This document shows, piece by piece, positions 41,870-47,423 of a DNA stretch of 47,423 nucleotides. The DNA comes from a virus. A program made the translations under genes and the position numbers. Numbering within the stretch: the first letter of the stretch is position 1; every line of letters begins with the position of its first letter. Below the pieces are notes generated by a model. It ran no database searches and was not told the origin of the DNA. It was given only the letters and a program-made list of their open reading frames with translations. The stretch spans positions 1 through 47,423 of IMG/VR virus record IMGVR_UViG_3300045131_001230. One strand, written 5' to 3'.

Positions 41870-42090
41870 ACGACCTCCGATATAACAACGCTGTGATTCG
41901 TTGCCCATTGCTGAATGGTCTTCATGTCCCACTCATTATCACTATACAGCTCGATGTTATCCTCGTCAGATTTCACGATCGTCGCCTCACCACACAAGAT
42001 GAAGAAGAAGATTATGAAATCCCGTCTTGTCTGCCTATCAGTCGTTTCCAGCGTCAGATAGTGCATATTCACTACAAGTCTGCCTATCAT
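41866..42090 (-). CDS. hypothetical small protein
   Basis: ATG at 42090 with GGAGG 5 bases upstream, one base after the preceding stop, gives 74 residues. It contains MIGRLVVNMHYLTLETTDRQ, then a hydrophobic FIIFFFILCG strand. The function is unknown. Confidence 0.6.
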   Translation of the reverse strand: MIGRLVVNMHYLTLETTDRQTRRDFIIFFFILCGEATIVKSDEDNIELYSDNEWDMKTIQQWATNHSVVISEVV

Positions 42091-42091
42091 A

Positions 42092-42247
42092 TTAGCCTCC
42101 GAGTTTTTCAACGAATAGGTTAAAGAGATCTTCGAGGTCGATCGCTAAATCGAACTCGCTCCTATCACACGAAACGATGAGTTGCGGTCTATCATGTACA
42201 GTTTTCACTGTATAGACCGCCTCATCAATAACTAAAGGTTTGTCCAT
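42092..42247 (-). CDS. hypothetical 51-residue protein
   Basis: The frame MDKPLVIDEAVYTVKTVHDR, then LIVSCDRSEFDLAIDLEDLF, fills the gap between neighbours exactly and has GGGAG 7 bases before the ATG. Its acidic, balanced composition supports a real protein. No function is known. Confidence 0.65.
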   Translation of the reverse strand: MDKPLVIDEAVYTVKTVHDRPQLIVSCDRSEFDLAIDLEDLFNLFVEKLGG

Positions 42248-42250
42248 AAG

Positions 42251-42475
42251 TTAGCTCCCTTTGTTCGAAGCGAGTAGTATGCCAGCGGCCCGATCACACG
42301 ATCCGACCAGCTCGATGTTAATGTTAGCAACGCTCGTCCATTGCTCGCACATGTACCCACCGAGTTCCTTCTCCGCAATGTCGAAGGCTTGTTCCTCAGT
42401 CCTGGCTACAACGATGCAAGCAATATAAGCATCCCAACCGATTCGATCCGTACGTGTCAGACGATAGATGTTCAT
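42251..42475 (-). CDS. small phage protein, paralog of its neighbour
   Basis: The 74-residue protein starts MNIYRLTRTDRIGWDAYIAC and continues IVVARTEEQAFDIA. It is similar to the next gene upstream (MNNIYRF, GYDVYDGAVVIAKNRAEAW). Such 'M.IYR....YD.Y..VVVA....A' proteins are frequent in phages, as far as I know without a function. GGAG precedes the ATG. Confidence 0.65.
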   Translation of the reverse strand: MNIYRLTRTDRIGWDAYIACIVVARTEEQAFDIAEKELGGYMCEQWTSVANINIELVGSCDRAAGILLASNKGS

Positions 42476-42483
42476 GGTACTCC

Positions 42484-42687
42484 TTAACCCGCATTAAAGG
42501 ACGTTAAGACGATGCATGGTTTCCGTTTAGATTTCCCGATCTGCTTGATATTAGGTGGATATGGGAAAGTAATATCAGCCTTTTCAAGCACACGCCATGC
42601 TTCGGCCCGATTCTTAGCAATGACGACGGCCCCATCATAGACGTCGTACCCACAAAACCCAGTCACAAAACGATAGATATTGTTCAT
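42484..42687 (-). CDS. small phage protein, paralog of its neighbour
   Basis: The 68-residue relative of the gene at 42251-42475 ends in KRKPCIVLTSFNAG, the usual end of this small phage family as I remember it. It overlaps the upstream gene by 4 bases. The function is unknown. Confidence 0.65.
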   Translation of the reverse strand: MNNIYRFVTGFCGYDVYDGAVVIAKNRAEAWRVLEKADITFPYPPNIKQIGKSKRKPCIVLTSFNAG

Positions 42688-43121
42688 ATGGCAACAGCCC
42701 CTTTCTTTAACCTTAACAGTCTCCTTTCGATTTCAATGCACGTCGAATGCTCGAAGATGGCGTACCCATCATTATCAAGCTCCCTCGCTATCTCTGCCTT
42801 ACGAGCAGAAGTAGCAGACGTCCACAACTTGAACACCCGACTGTCTTTCTCGAACGACTTGATAGTCATCTCATCTTCTATGATCTTGACGAGGTCGTTC
42901 TGATAAAGCAAGATCGTGAAATCTCCAACGACAACTTTATCGATAAAGACTAAGTCCTTCGTGTAGGTATCGACAAGTTCAATAATGTCGCCAACCTTTT
43001 CCTTCGGGATAGTTTCCCAAACGTGCAAGATGGCCTCGTTAGCCGTTGTGTGGCAGAACAAGACAGGGTCGTCAGTCAACAGCCCAAACATTTGGTCTTT
43101 ATAATAGATAGCAGATATCAT
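42684..43121 (-). CDS. hypothetical protein
   Basis: The 145-residue protein has a strand-rich first half (LVFIDKVVVGDFTILLYQND) and a helical, charged second half (SATSARKAEIARELDNDGY). No family is recognised. ATGA overlaps on both sides. Confidence 0.6.
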   Translation of the reverse strand: MISAIYYKDQMFGLLTDDPVLFCHTTANEAILHVWETIPKEKVGDIIELVDTYTKDLVFIDKVVVGDFTILLYQNDLVKIIEDEMTIKSFEKDSRVFKLWTSATSARKAEIARELDNDGYAIFEHSTCIEIERRLLRLKKGAVAI

Positions 43122-43354
43122 ATGTCAGCCTCCTTTGTATACGTTACGTCATTTTCATTGCACCATTCTTCGACTTTGAACCAGTCTGTCCACATCTCAG
43201 CTTTCTCTGCCCACCGCTTGAGATGTATGAAACTGTCAGAAGCATCAACGAGCTTGACGGGCTGAAAGATGTAGAACGTAAGGATAAACGATTGCTTGAT
43301 CTGCTCGTCATCACCGTACAGTAGCAGGTCAGTCTTTGTTTCGATGAGTGTCAT
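43118..43354 (-). CDS. hypothetical small protein
   Basis: ATG at 43354 in an ATGA overlap gives 78 residues: MTLIETKTDLLLYGDDEQIK, then FILTFYIFQPVKLVDAS and a Trp-rich end. The function is unknown. Confidence 0.6.
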   Translation of the reverse strand: MTLIETKTDLLLYGDDEQIKQSFILTFYIFQPVKLVDASDSFIHLKRWAEKAEMWTDWFKVEEWCNENDVTYTKEADI

Positions 43355-43557
43355 AGTATGTCCCACTGCACTTTAAAACTGTTTCTATCCCCGCAGCCCG
43401 ATATCATCGTGCCAGTCAGATCGTACAACCTGCAACGGAACATGTTCCTCACTTTCTTACGAAGATTCTCCTCATCGTAGAACAGTCCGACAAGATTCAT
43501 GATGACCTTATCACCATGCTTCGTGTAGGCGGTAAAACTAAAAACGTCCTTGTGCAT
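43351..43557 (-). CDS. hypothetical small protein
   Basis: The 68-residue frame with AAGGAG 5 bases upstream contains FSFTAYTKHGDKVIMNLVG and RKKVRNMFRCRLYDLTGTM. No family is recognised; it is a neighbour of several similar small genes. Confidence 0.6.
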   Translation of the reverse strand: MHKDVFSFTAYTKHGDKVIMNLVGLFYDEENLRKKVRNMFRCRLYDLTGTMISGCGDRNSFKVQWDIL

Positions 43558-43566
43558 AAGTCTCCT

Positions 43567-43812
43567 TTAGCGGTTAGCTAAACGACTCTTGAGTTCCAGC
43601 TTGACAGCCTTCGCCGTCTCGCCCCGCCAGGTGTTCGCGTTCGCCAAGAAGTAGGGAACTAAATCCCTCGCCGTCTCGACCCCGTACACGCTGTCCATCG
43701 ACTGGCAAGTGATGAGAGCGTCGATGTACGGGACAGCCCCGAAGTAGGGCTTCTTCCAGTCAGATTTCACGATCCGAAACAAAGCAGCGATAGAAAGTTT
43801 AGTGAGATCCAT
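43567..43812 (-). CDS. hypothetical helical protein
   Basis: The 81-residue helical protein has TKLSIAALFRIVKSDWKKPY, then APYID-like and MDSVYGVETARDLVPYFLAN segments. It reads like a small all-alpha phage protein; the function is unknown. AGGAG precedes the ATG. Confidence 0.65.
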   Translation of the reverse strand: MDLTKLSIAALFRIVKSDWKKPYFGAVPYIDALITCQSMDSVYGVETARDLVPYFLANANTWRGETAKAVKLELKSRLANR

Positions 43813-43842
43813 TGTATGTCTCCTTAGTTATTAGAGCAGTTA

Positions 43843-44082
43843 TTAGAGCATTTCCTCGATACGATAGTCAATAGTGACAGACTCGTCGTTAACATACACG
43901 CGGCTCTCGCCGACGACTTCATGATGGTCAGCCACGTTGGCTAGCAAAGCGTCAAGGTCGCACTCTTCAAGTTCCCGAAAGAGCCACATGATACCATCGA
44001 GGTCAGTAACGACAGCCATCGTGAACGGCTCGCGAGTACCATTATTATAATAACGAGAGAAGCGGATAGTATACATATTCAT
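43843..44082 (-). CDS. hypothetical small protein
   Basis: The 79-residue alpha/beta protein (MYTIRFSRYYNNGTREPFTM, then AVVTDLDGIMWLFRELEECD) starts in a TAATG overlap; ATG at 44076 is an alternative. No family is recognised. Confidence 0.65.
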   Translation of the reverse strand: MNMYTIRFSRYYNNGTREPFTMAVVTDLDGIMWLFRELEECDLDALLANVADHHEVVGESRVYVNDESVTIDYRIEEML

Positions 44083-44192
44083 TATTTGACCCTCACAGTG
44101 TAATTGTCGGATTTTCGAACGTAGTATTTGACTCCATCGAGAAGGATAAGTTTGCAGTCCTTACCGTCGAACAGGACAATTTCCTTACTCAT
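44082..44192 (-). CDS. hypothetical 36-residue peptide
   Basis: The frame MSKEIVLFDGKDCKLILLDG, then VKYYVRKSDNYTV, has GAGG 6 bases before the ATG and overlaps both neighbours slightly. Without it there would be the only gap in this stretch. It could be a tiny beta protein. Confidence 0.6.
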   Translation of the reverse strand: MSKEIVLFDGKDCKLILLDGVKYYVRKSDNYTVRVK

Positions 44193-44685
44193 GTGCCACC
44201 TCATAGGGGACGATCAGTTGCGGGTTAATTGAGAGTCCGTTTTCTTTAGCCAGCTCTTTAGCCTTCGTTATCGACAACTGAAACTCGATTACCAAATCTT
44301 GTCCTTCGGGAAGAGCCAGGCCATGCAGTGCCCCAGTCTCGACAGTGATAGCGAAAGGCCAGCAGTCGGAGATACCGATAACGCCTTCGCTCTCAATGAA
44401 AAGGATATCGCCATCGCAAGCGTCACCAGTTTGGCAAGCGTCATACGCCTGCTCGGTAGAGTCAAACCGAATAACCTTCGCCACCCTGTCCTTCATGTAG
44501 ACGTTGGTGAGGTCGATCTTCTCGACGTTCTCTTCTTGAATGATGTAGACTATCTCATCTTCGTAGTCCTTCAAGACCCACGAAATGTTCTCCTTGCGGA
44601 GCCTACCCGATACGAGCCTGTCAGTCGTATGCACACTCACGTACATACCCTCGACCAGTTCAAATTGTCTGCTTAACTCATTCAT
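44185..44685 (-). CDS. hypothetical protein
   Basis: ATG at 44685 (AAAGG upstream) gives 166 residues: QFELVEGMYVSVHTTDRLVS, a strand-rich domain, and a helical part with DSTEQAYDACQTGDACDGD. No family is recognised. Confidence 0.6.
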   Translation of the reverse strand: MNELSRQFELVEGMYVSVHTTDRLVSGRLRKENISWVLKDYEDEIVYIIQEENVEKIDLTNVYMKDRVAKVIRFDSTEQAYDACQTGDACDGDILFIESEGVIGISDCWPFAITVETGALHGLALPEGQDLVIEFQLSITKAKELAKENGLSINPQLIVPYEVAHE

Positions 44686-44736
44686 TTGTTTGTGCCTTTC
44701 ACTTGTGCACATGTTAGGTTACACGATCCGTTTTTA

Positions 44737-45108
44737 CTACTCACTCCTTTCTTTTTTATTTTCGATATAAAACCGGCATCCACCCGTGGCCGTGTTGACG
44801 AACTCACACGTACGGCCCATCTTCGCAAGCTCCTTGCTAAACTCGATCATATCGTCGTCGCTATAGTTGATCATCTTACCATACTCGACTGACCCTACGT
44901 CATACCTGCCACATACGAGTGAGCGGGCAAACGCCTGCACTGAGGTCATACCGTCACAAAACTGTGTCTGTGCTAAGATTGCACGATCTAAAAGGTAGTT
45001 CATCTCTTGCAGATCTTCCAGGGTAAGCTGAGCAGCACCCGTCATGTCCAACATGTGGTTCATGGTTCTACGCAGATCGTACAATCTGTCCAAAACTCGC
45101 TCCTTCAT
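44737..45108 (-). CDS. hypothetical protein, first gene behind the strong right-arm promoter
   Basis: The 123-residue helical protein has MKERVLDRLYDLRRTMNHML and TLEDLQEMNYLLDRAI at the start and a C-terminal CEFVNTATGGCRFYIE. GGAGG lies before the ATG. It would be the first gene made from the perfect promoter at 45246-45274, so it may act early. The function is unknown. Confidence 0.65.
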   Translation of the reverse strand: MKERVLDRLYDLRRTMNHMLDMTGAAQLTLEDLQEMNYLLDRAILAQTQFCDGMTSVQAFARSLVCGRYDVGSVEYGKMINYSDDDMIEFSKELAKMGRTCEFVNTATGGCRFYIENKKERSE

Positions 45109-45245
45109 ACTAACCTCCTAGATTATATAACGTATTCCTACAATCCCAAAATCTCTTAACGTCTTAACGTGTTAATCCGCTACTTTTTTCCTCTGTCGTT
45201 TTTCACAACACCTCGCATCATTTAGTATTATATTGTACTATTTAT

Positions 45246-45274
45246 ATTATACACTATAGACTACAGCTTGTCAA
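45246..45274 (-). promoter_or_regulatory. perfect sigma-70 promoter of the right-arm small-gene operon
   Basis: On the minus strand, TTGACA (45274-45269) and TATAAT (45251-45246) are exactly 17 bases apart. It points into the small-gene series starting at 45108. Together with 38011-38039 it is one of two full consensus promoters in the window. Confidence 0.9.
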
Positions 45275-45387
45275 TAGCGAAAAAATATATTTATTTTCGA
45301 TTTATTTTTCATAGATTTATTAAATCTACTATTTCTGGCACGATACTTGCTAAAGGTATTACTACCTACATACGTAAAAGCACTACG

Positions 45388-45418
45388 GCAAAACTACGTA
45401 AGTAATATTACGTAGTAT
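45388..45418. repeat. 31-bp TACGTA element, copy B
   Basis: It matches 36690-36720 at 26 of 31 bases, again with two TACGTA-type cores. It lies upstream of the right-arm promoter; further TACGTA/TACGAT repeats surround it. Confidence 0.6.
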
Positions 45419-45494
45419 TACGGTAGTGCTTTTACGATAGTAGAACTACGATAGTACTTTTACTTACGTAGATTAAGACGTTAAGGCGTTAAGG

Positions 45495-45941
45495 TTATAG
45501 GATGCAGATTTCCCAATCTTTAAGGACGATGGGAGATCTTGAAGGGTGGAGGCGGGAAGGGTCATAGGTTACATAATCGTGCCAGCAGACTGCATGGTGG
45601 TCATTTAAGAAAACCTTAGGCTTACCTAGATTAAAGTTTAAGATGCCTTCCCAATGATAAGGCGTCTTAACTTTCTGTATATCAACCTCGGTATGTCCGA
45701 CAATACTGTCCCTGTTAATCAACCGCATAGGTAGATCTAAAATAAGACTACACCACATGGCTTCGTCGATTGTGTGACCTCGAAAACAAAATGGTTCTGC
45801 TTGGTCTGGCCATATCTTTTCCGTACCATCATGGCCGACAATATCGAATAAGTTCTGTACATCAACCCCGAACATCATACCTAAAGATGTGAAGAAGCAA
45901 GATGCACGGTTGGGCTGCTGTTGGTGTCGCACGATAGTCAT
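45495..45941 (-). CDS. C39/papain-like cysteine peptidase-fold protein
   Basis: The 148-residue protein has QQQPNRASCFFTSLGMMFGV with Cys15 after a Gln, then GHDGTEKIWPDQ, and a C-terminal DHHAVCWHDYVTYDPSR that offers His and Asp. This order (Q..C...H..D) fits the C39/papain-like fold. Whether it cuts peptides or isopeptides is unknown. Confidence 0.55.
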   Translation of the reverse strand: MTIVRHQQQPNRASCFFTSLGMMFGVDVQNLFDIVGHDGTEKIWPDQAEPFCFRGHTIDEAMWCSLILDLPMRLINRDSIVGHTEVDIQKVKTPYHWEGILNFNLGKPKVFLNDHHAVCWHDYVTYDPSRLHPSRSPIVLKDWEICIL

Positions 45942-45944
45942 TAG

Positions 45945-46277
45945 CTAACGCCCTCCTAAGAGTTTTTTCATGTAGTACTGTCTCCAGTTTGCGGTTTGAA
46001 ATAGCTTAGAGTATTCCTGGTCGCTATCTCCGACCAGTATCCATATGCCTACACCAGCAGCCTCCATCTTCGGGAAAGTCTCTAACTGTGCAGGCGTGAA
46101 CGTACTCCGAGTTTCGTCTGGTTGTTTGCATTCTATCCATCTGATGCCATAGCGAATATGAGCAGCAAAGATATCAGGAAAACCAGACTGGTACAAATTA
46201 CCATGGGTAGACTTACAGAACCATTCAAGGTAGCGTAGCTTTCTTATGATGTTGTCTTGTATTATGCTTTCTTTCAT
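45945..46277 (-). CDS. VRR-NUC family nuclease
   Basis: The 110-residue protein has the VRR-NUC core: SIIQDNIIRKLRYL at the start, SGFPDIFAA with the catalytic Asp, RWIECKQ (E-x-K), and RSTFTPAQLETFPKMEAAGV. Relatives cut branched DNA such as Holliday junctions, useful before packaging. The start is an ATGA overlap with the gene before. Confidence 0.88.
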   Translation of the reverse strand: MKESIIQDNIIRKLRYLEWFCKSTHGNLYQSGFPDIFAAHIRYGIRWIECKQPDETRSTFTPAQLETFPKMEAAGVGIWILVGDSDQEYSKLFQTANWRQYYMKKLLGGR

Positions 46278-46444
46278 TCTTTTTCCTCTTTAGATTGCTC
46301 GATCTGATTTGCTGCACATTGCCCTCCACAACAAGTAGGTATAGTTATCAACATAAAGAGTTCATCGAGAGGCATCATAAGGTCAGTATAACCATCCTTA
46401 TGAGCCTTCTCGATCCGTTTAACGCTATCCTCATATGTTCTCAA
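46274..46444 (-). CDS. small Cys-containing protein with TTG start
   Basis: TTG at 46444 forms a TTGA overlap with the preceding stop and has GGAGG 10 bases upstream, which suits better than a start at 46543 deep inside the other gene. The product is 56 residues: RTYEDSVKRIEKAHKDGYTD, then TIPTCCGGQCAAN. The function is unknown. Confidence 0.6.
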   Translation of the reverse strand: MRTYEDSVKRIEKAHKDGYTDLMMPLDELFMLITIPTCCGGQCAANQIEQSKEEKE

Positions 46445-46740
46445 GGCTTTCTTTCCTCCAACCCAATCTTTTGGGATAACCCTACAGGCTTCTTCTTCGG
46501 ACGGTTGACCTTCTTTTTCTGTCCAGCTGCCTTGGTAACACATTTCCAGATTAACAAAACTTTGATAGCCTCATTAACCCGTGAGTCTATACCTAAATAT
46601 TGGGCCTCTCTAAGCAACTGGACAGCCCTATTCGTGTAGTATCCAGGGTTATCGACGTCCTGTAAGAGTTTATAAAGAATGTCCGTTTTGTAATCAAACT
46701 TGACTTCTTTAATTACCTCATTTAATATCCGCTGGTTCAT
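46441..46740 (-). CDS. hypothetical basic protein
   Basis: The 99-residue helical protein ends in a very basic tail (GQKKKVNRPKKKPVGLSQK), suggesting nucleic-acid binding. AAGGA lies 8 bases before the ATG. No family is recognised. Confidence 0.65.
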   Translation of the reverse strand: MNQRILNEVIKEVKFDYKTDILYKLLQDVDNPGYYTNRAVQLLREAQYLGIDSRVNEAIKVLLIWKCVTKAAGQKKKVNRPKKKPVGLSQKIGLEERKP

Positions 46741-46897
46741 ACTTTTGTTCCTTTTGTTCCTTAATCATCCGCTCCATCAGGATTTCACGATCTCTAAAAG
46801 ATAGTTTATCTACCCGTCGGATAGATCCGTTCTGATGTTTCACGTACTTCGGAAGGGAAGGCGTCTTGGATTTGTCGGACTGGCTCTCCTCGTTCAT
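46718..46897 (-). CDS. 59-residue protein overlapping two neighbours
   Basis: The frame MNEESQSDKSKTPSLPKYVK, then GSIRRVDKLSFRDREILMER, has AAGGAG 4-5 bases before its ATG. It overlaps the upstream zinc-protein gene by 92 bases in another frame and the next gene by 23. The sensible helix SFRDREILMERMIKEQKEQ favours a real protein. The function is unknown. Confidence 0.6.
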   Translation of the reverse strand: MNEESQSDKSKTPSLPKYVKHQNGSIRRVDKLSFRDREILMERMIKEQKEQKYEPADIK

Positions 46898-47102
46898 ACT
46901 TCTCCTTTAAATAGTTTTCGGCGTCATTTTTGCAACGTTCATCGGCCTCAAAGATTGTCTCGCTACCCTGCTGAACAACATCAGCTTGAACCTTAATAGC
47001 GAAGCCGCAGCCGTCGCATCGTATCTCTGGCCGAGTCCAAGTAAGGCCGCAACGTACGGCCTTAATGAACTCCATCTTCTTACCACAGAATTGGCATATC
47101 AT
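46806..47102 (-). CDS. zinc-ribbon protein
   Basis: The 98-residue protein begins CQFCGKKMEFIKAVRCGLTW and continues IRCDGCGFAIKV, a two-knuckle zinc ribbon of CxxC pairs. A charged helical tail follows and overlaps the next gene in another frame. It may bind nucleic acid or just be structural. Confidence 0.7.
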   Translation of the reverse strand: MICQFCGKKMEFIKAVRCGLTWTRPEIRCDGCGFAIKVQADVVQQGSETIFEADERCKNDAENYLKEKYERGEPVRQIQDAFPSEVRETSERIYPTGR

Positions 47103-47104
47103 AG

Positions 47105-47410
47105 CTAATCAGTCTGCTTGACTTGATGCTTCTCCATCTTCTTGAATGGTCTCTTCGACCACACAGAGACGATATCGCGTTTCTTCTTACGTAGCAGAAC
47201 AACCTCTCTCAGATCGTCCAATCCCAACGCCTTATGATGTTCCCAAACAGAGGGTTGAGCTATGCCATATATCGTCCAGTATGCAGTAACTGCCTCAACA
47301 AGTGACTCATACCAGTCAGGATAAGTGGTCTTCGCTTCCTTCGGTATACCCAGTGCCGACACTTTGATTTCCACCAGCTTCAAGGTCTCTAAGATCTTTT
47401 GCCTTTTCAC
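47105..47410 (-). CDS. hypothetical protein at the window edge
   Basis: GTG at 47410 has GGAGG 7 bases upstream, so the 101-residue form may be complete, though the frame stays open to the edge and the gene could start outside. It contains YPDWYESLVEAVTAYWTIYG, then a basic end. No family is recognised. Confidence 0.6.
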   Translation of the reverse strand: MKRQKILETLKLVEIKVSALGIPKEAKTTYPDWYESLVEAVTAYWTIYGIAQPSVWEHHKALGLDDLREVVLLRKKKRDIVSVWSKRPFKKMEKHQVKQTD

Positions 47411-47423
47411 TTTCCATCCTCCC

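Larger units (their letters stand above)
45109..45494. other. 386-base intergenic control region
   Basis: It contains no gene. It holds the perfect promoter (45246-45274), a leader of about 130 bases with CGTTAAG repeats, an A+T-rich block, an AGATT-N5-AATCT dyad (45313-45327), TACGTA repeats (45370-45470, including copy B at 45388-45418) and further CGTTAAG repeats in opposite orientation at 45474-45494. Confidence 0.6.
693..47223. repeat. genome-wide dyad RGATY-N4-RATCY, 48 dispersed full matches
   Basis: Hand-counted first bases of full 14-bp matches: 693, 2074, 2493, 3096, 3366, 5354, 5792, 6323, 8583, 10198, 11093, 11363, 12604, 16899, 17581, 18643, 20451, 21017, 22215, 22349, 23629, 26331, 26765, 29697, 30630, 31899, 32267, 32709, 33479, 34800, 36085, 36462, 39440, 39744, 40836, 40892, 41168, 41606, 42009, 42529, 42911, 43762, 44976, 45074, 45506, 46292, 46780, 47210. 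About two dozen more have one or two outer mismatches. The four centre bases vary freely; flanks often extend to C...G. Roughly one match is expected by chance. Confidence 0.9.

Noticed and set aside
1-47423. Dam target GATC as explanation for the dyad
   Set aside because: Most half-sites are GATT/AATC, which Dam does not methylate, and the fixed four-base spacing would be unexplained.
1-47423. tRNA genes
   Set aside because: I saw no cloverleaf-like segment with a TTCGA-type arm in the intergenic regions.

Overview
The window looks like most of the genome of a tailed double-stranded DNA bacteriophage with a long non-contractile (siphovirus-type) tail. It has a lambda GpA-type large terminase, a portal, a scaffold, a P22-type coat protein, a tail tube protein, a gpG/gpGT tail-assembly chaperone pair with a -1 slippery site, and a 1835-residue TP901-type tape measure. 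The first gene enters from outside, the last gene touches the edge, and no DNA polymerase, helicase, primase, integrase or CI-like repressor is visible, so this is probably not the whole genome. Strong Shine-Dalgarno sites and two perfect sigma-70 promoters point to a bacterial host. A stand-alone glycyl-radical tail of anaerobic ribonucleotide reductase suggests the host lives without oxygen. The host cannot be named from the sequence.

Layout. (1) 1-4852, plus strand: Dam-type methylase, a degenerate DnaQ-fold protein, an exported coiled-coil protein, ThyX, a DUF1599-like protein, a DUF4406-like deoxyribosyltransferase-fold protein and two tandem MptE/DUF115-like paralogs. This is a nucleotide-metabolism or base-modification block, closed by hairpins at 4809-4876. 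(2) 36309 down to 4889, minus strand: one tightly coupled late operon, with many ATGA or TAATG overlaps. Its order is small and large terminase, portal, a 9 kb block of fibres and accessory genes (S74 fibre, holin-like protein, CheY-like receiver, SNase, NrdD tail, lipoprotein, second fibre), scaffold, coat, connectors, tail tube, chaperones, tape measure, tail tip, and finally Cys-rich proteins and a patatin-like lipase. (3) 36310-39453: a control region with the late promoter, a ParB-like gene under a perfect promoter, repeats, and a 15 x 9-bp iteron-like array. (4) 39454-47423, minus strand: DNA ligase, a sigma-like protein, many small genes of unknown function, a second perfect promoter at 45246-45274, a C39-like protein and a VRR-NUC nuclease.

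The most striking signal is not a gene. A 14-bp interrupted palindrome, RGATY-N4-RATCY, occurs 48 times by hand count, about once per kilobase, in coding and non-coding DNA and in all regions. About one copy is expected by chance. Copies cluster on both sides of the late promoter and next to the ParB-like control region, and they are densest in the small-gene arm. This resembles a genome-wide operator, 'stoperator' or centromere-like system for a dimeric DNA-binding protein.
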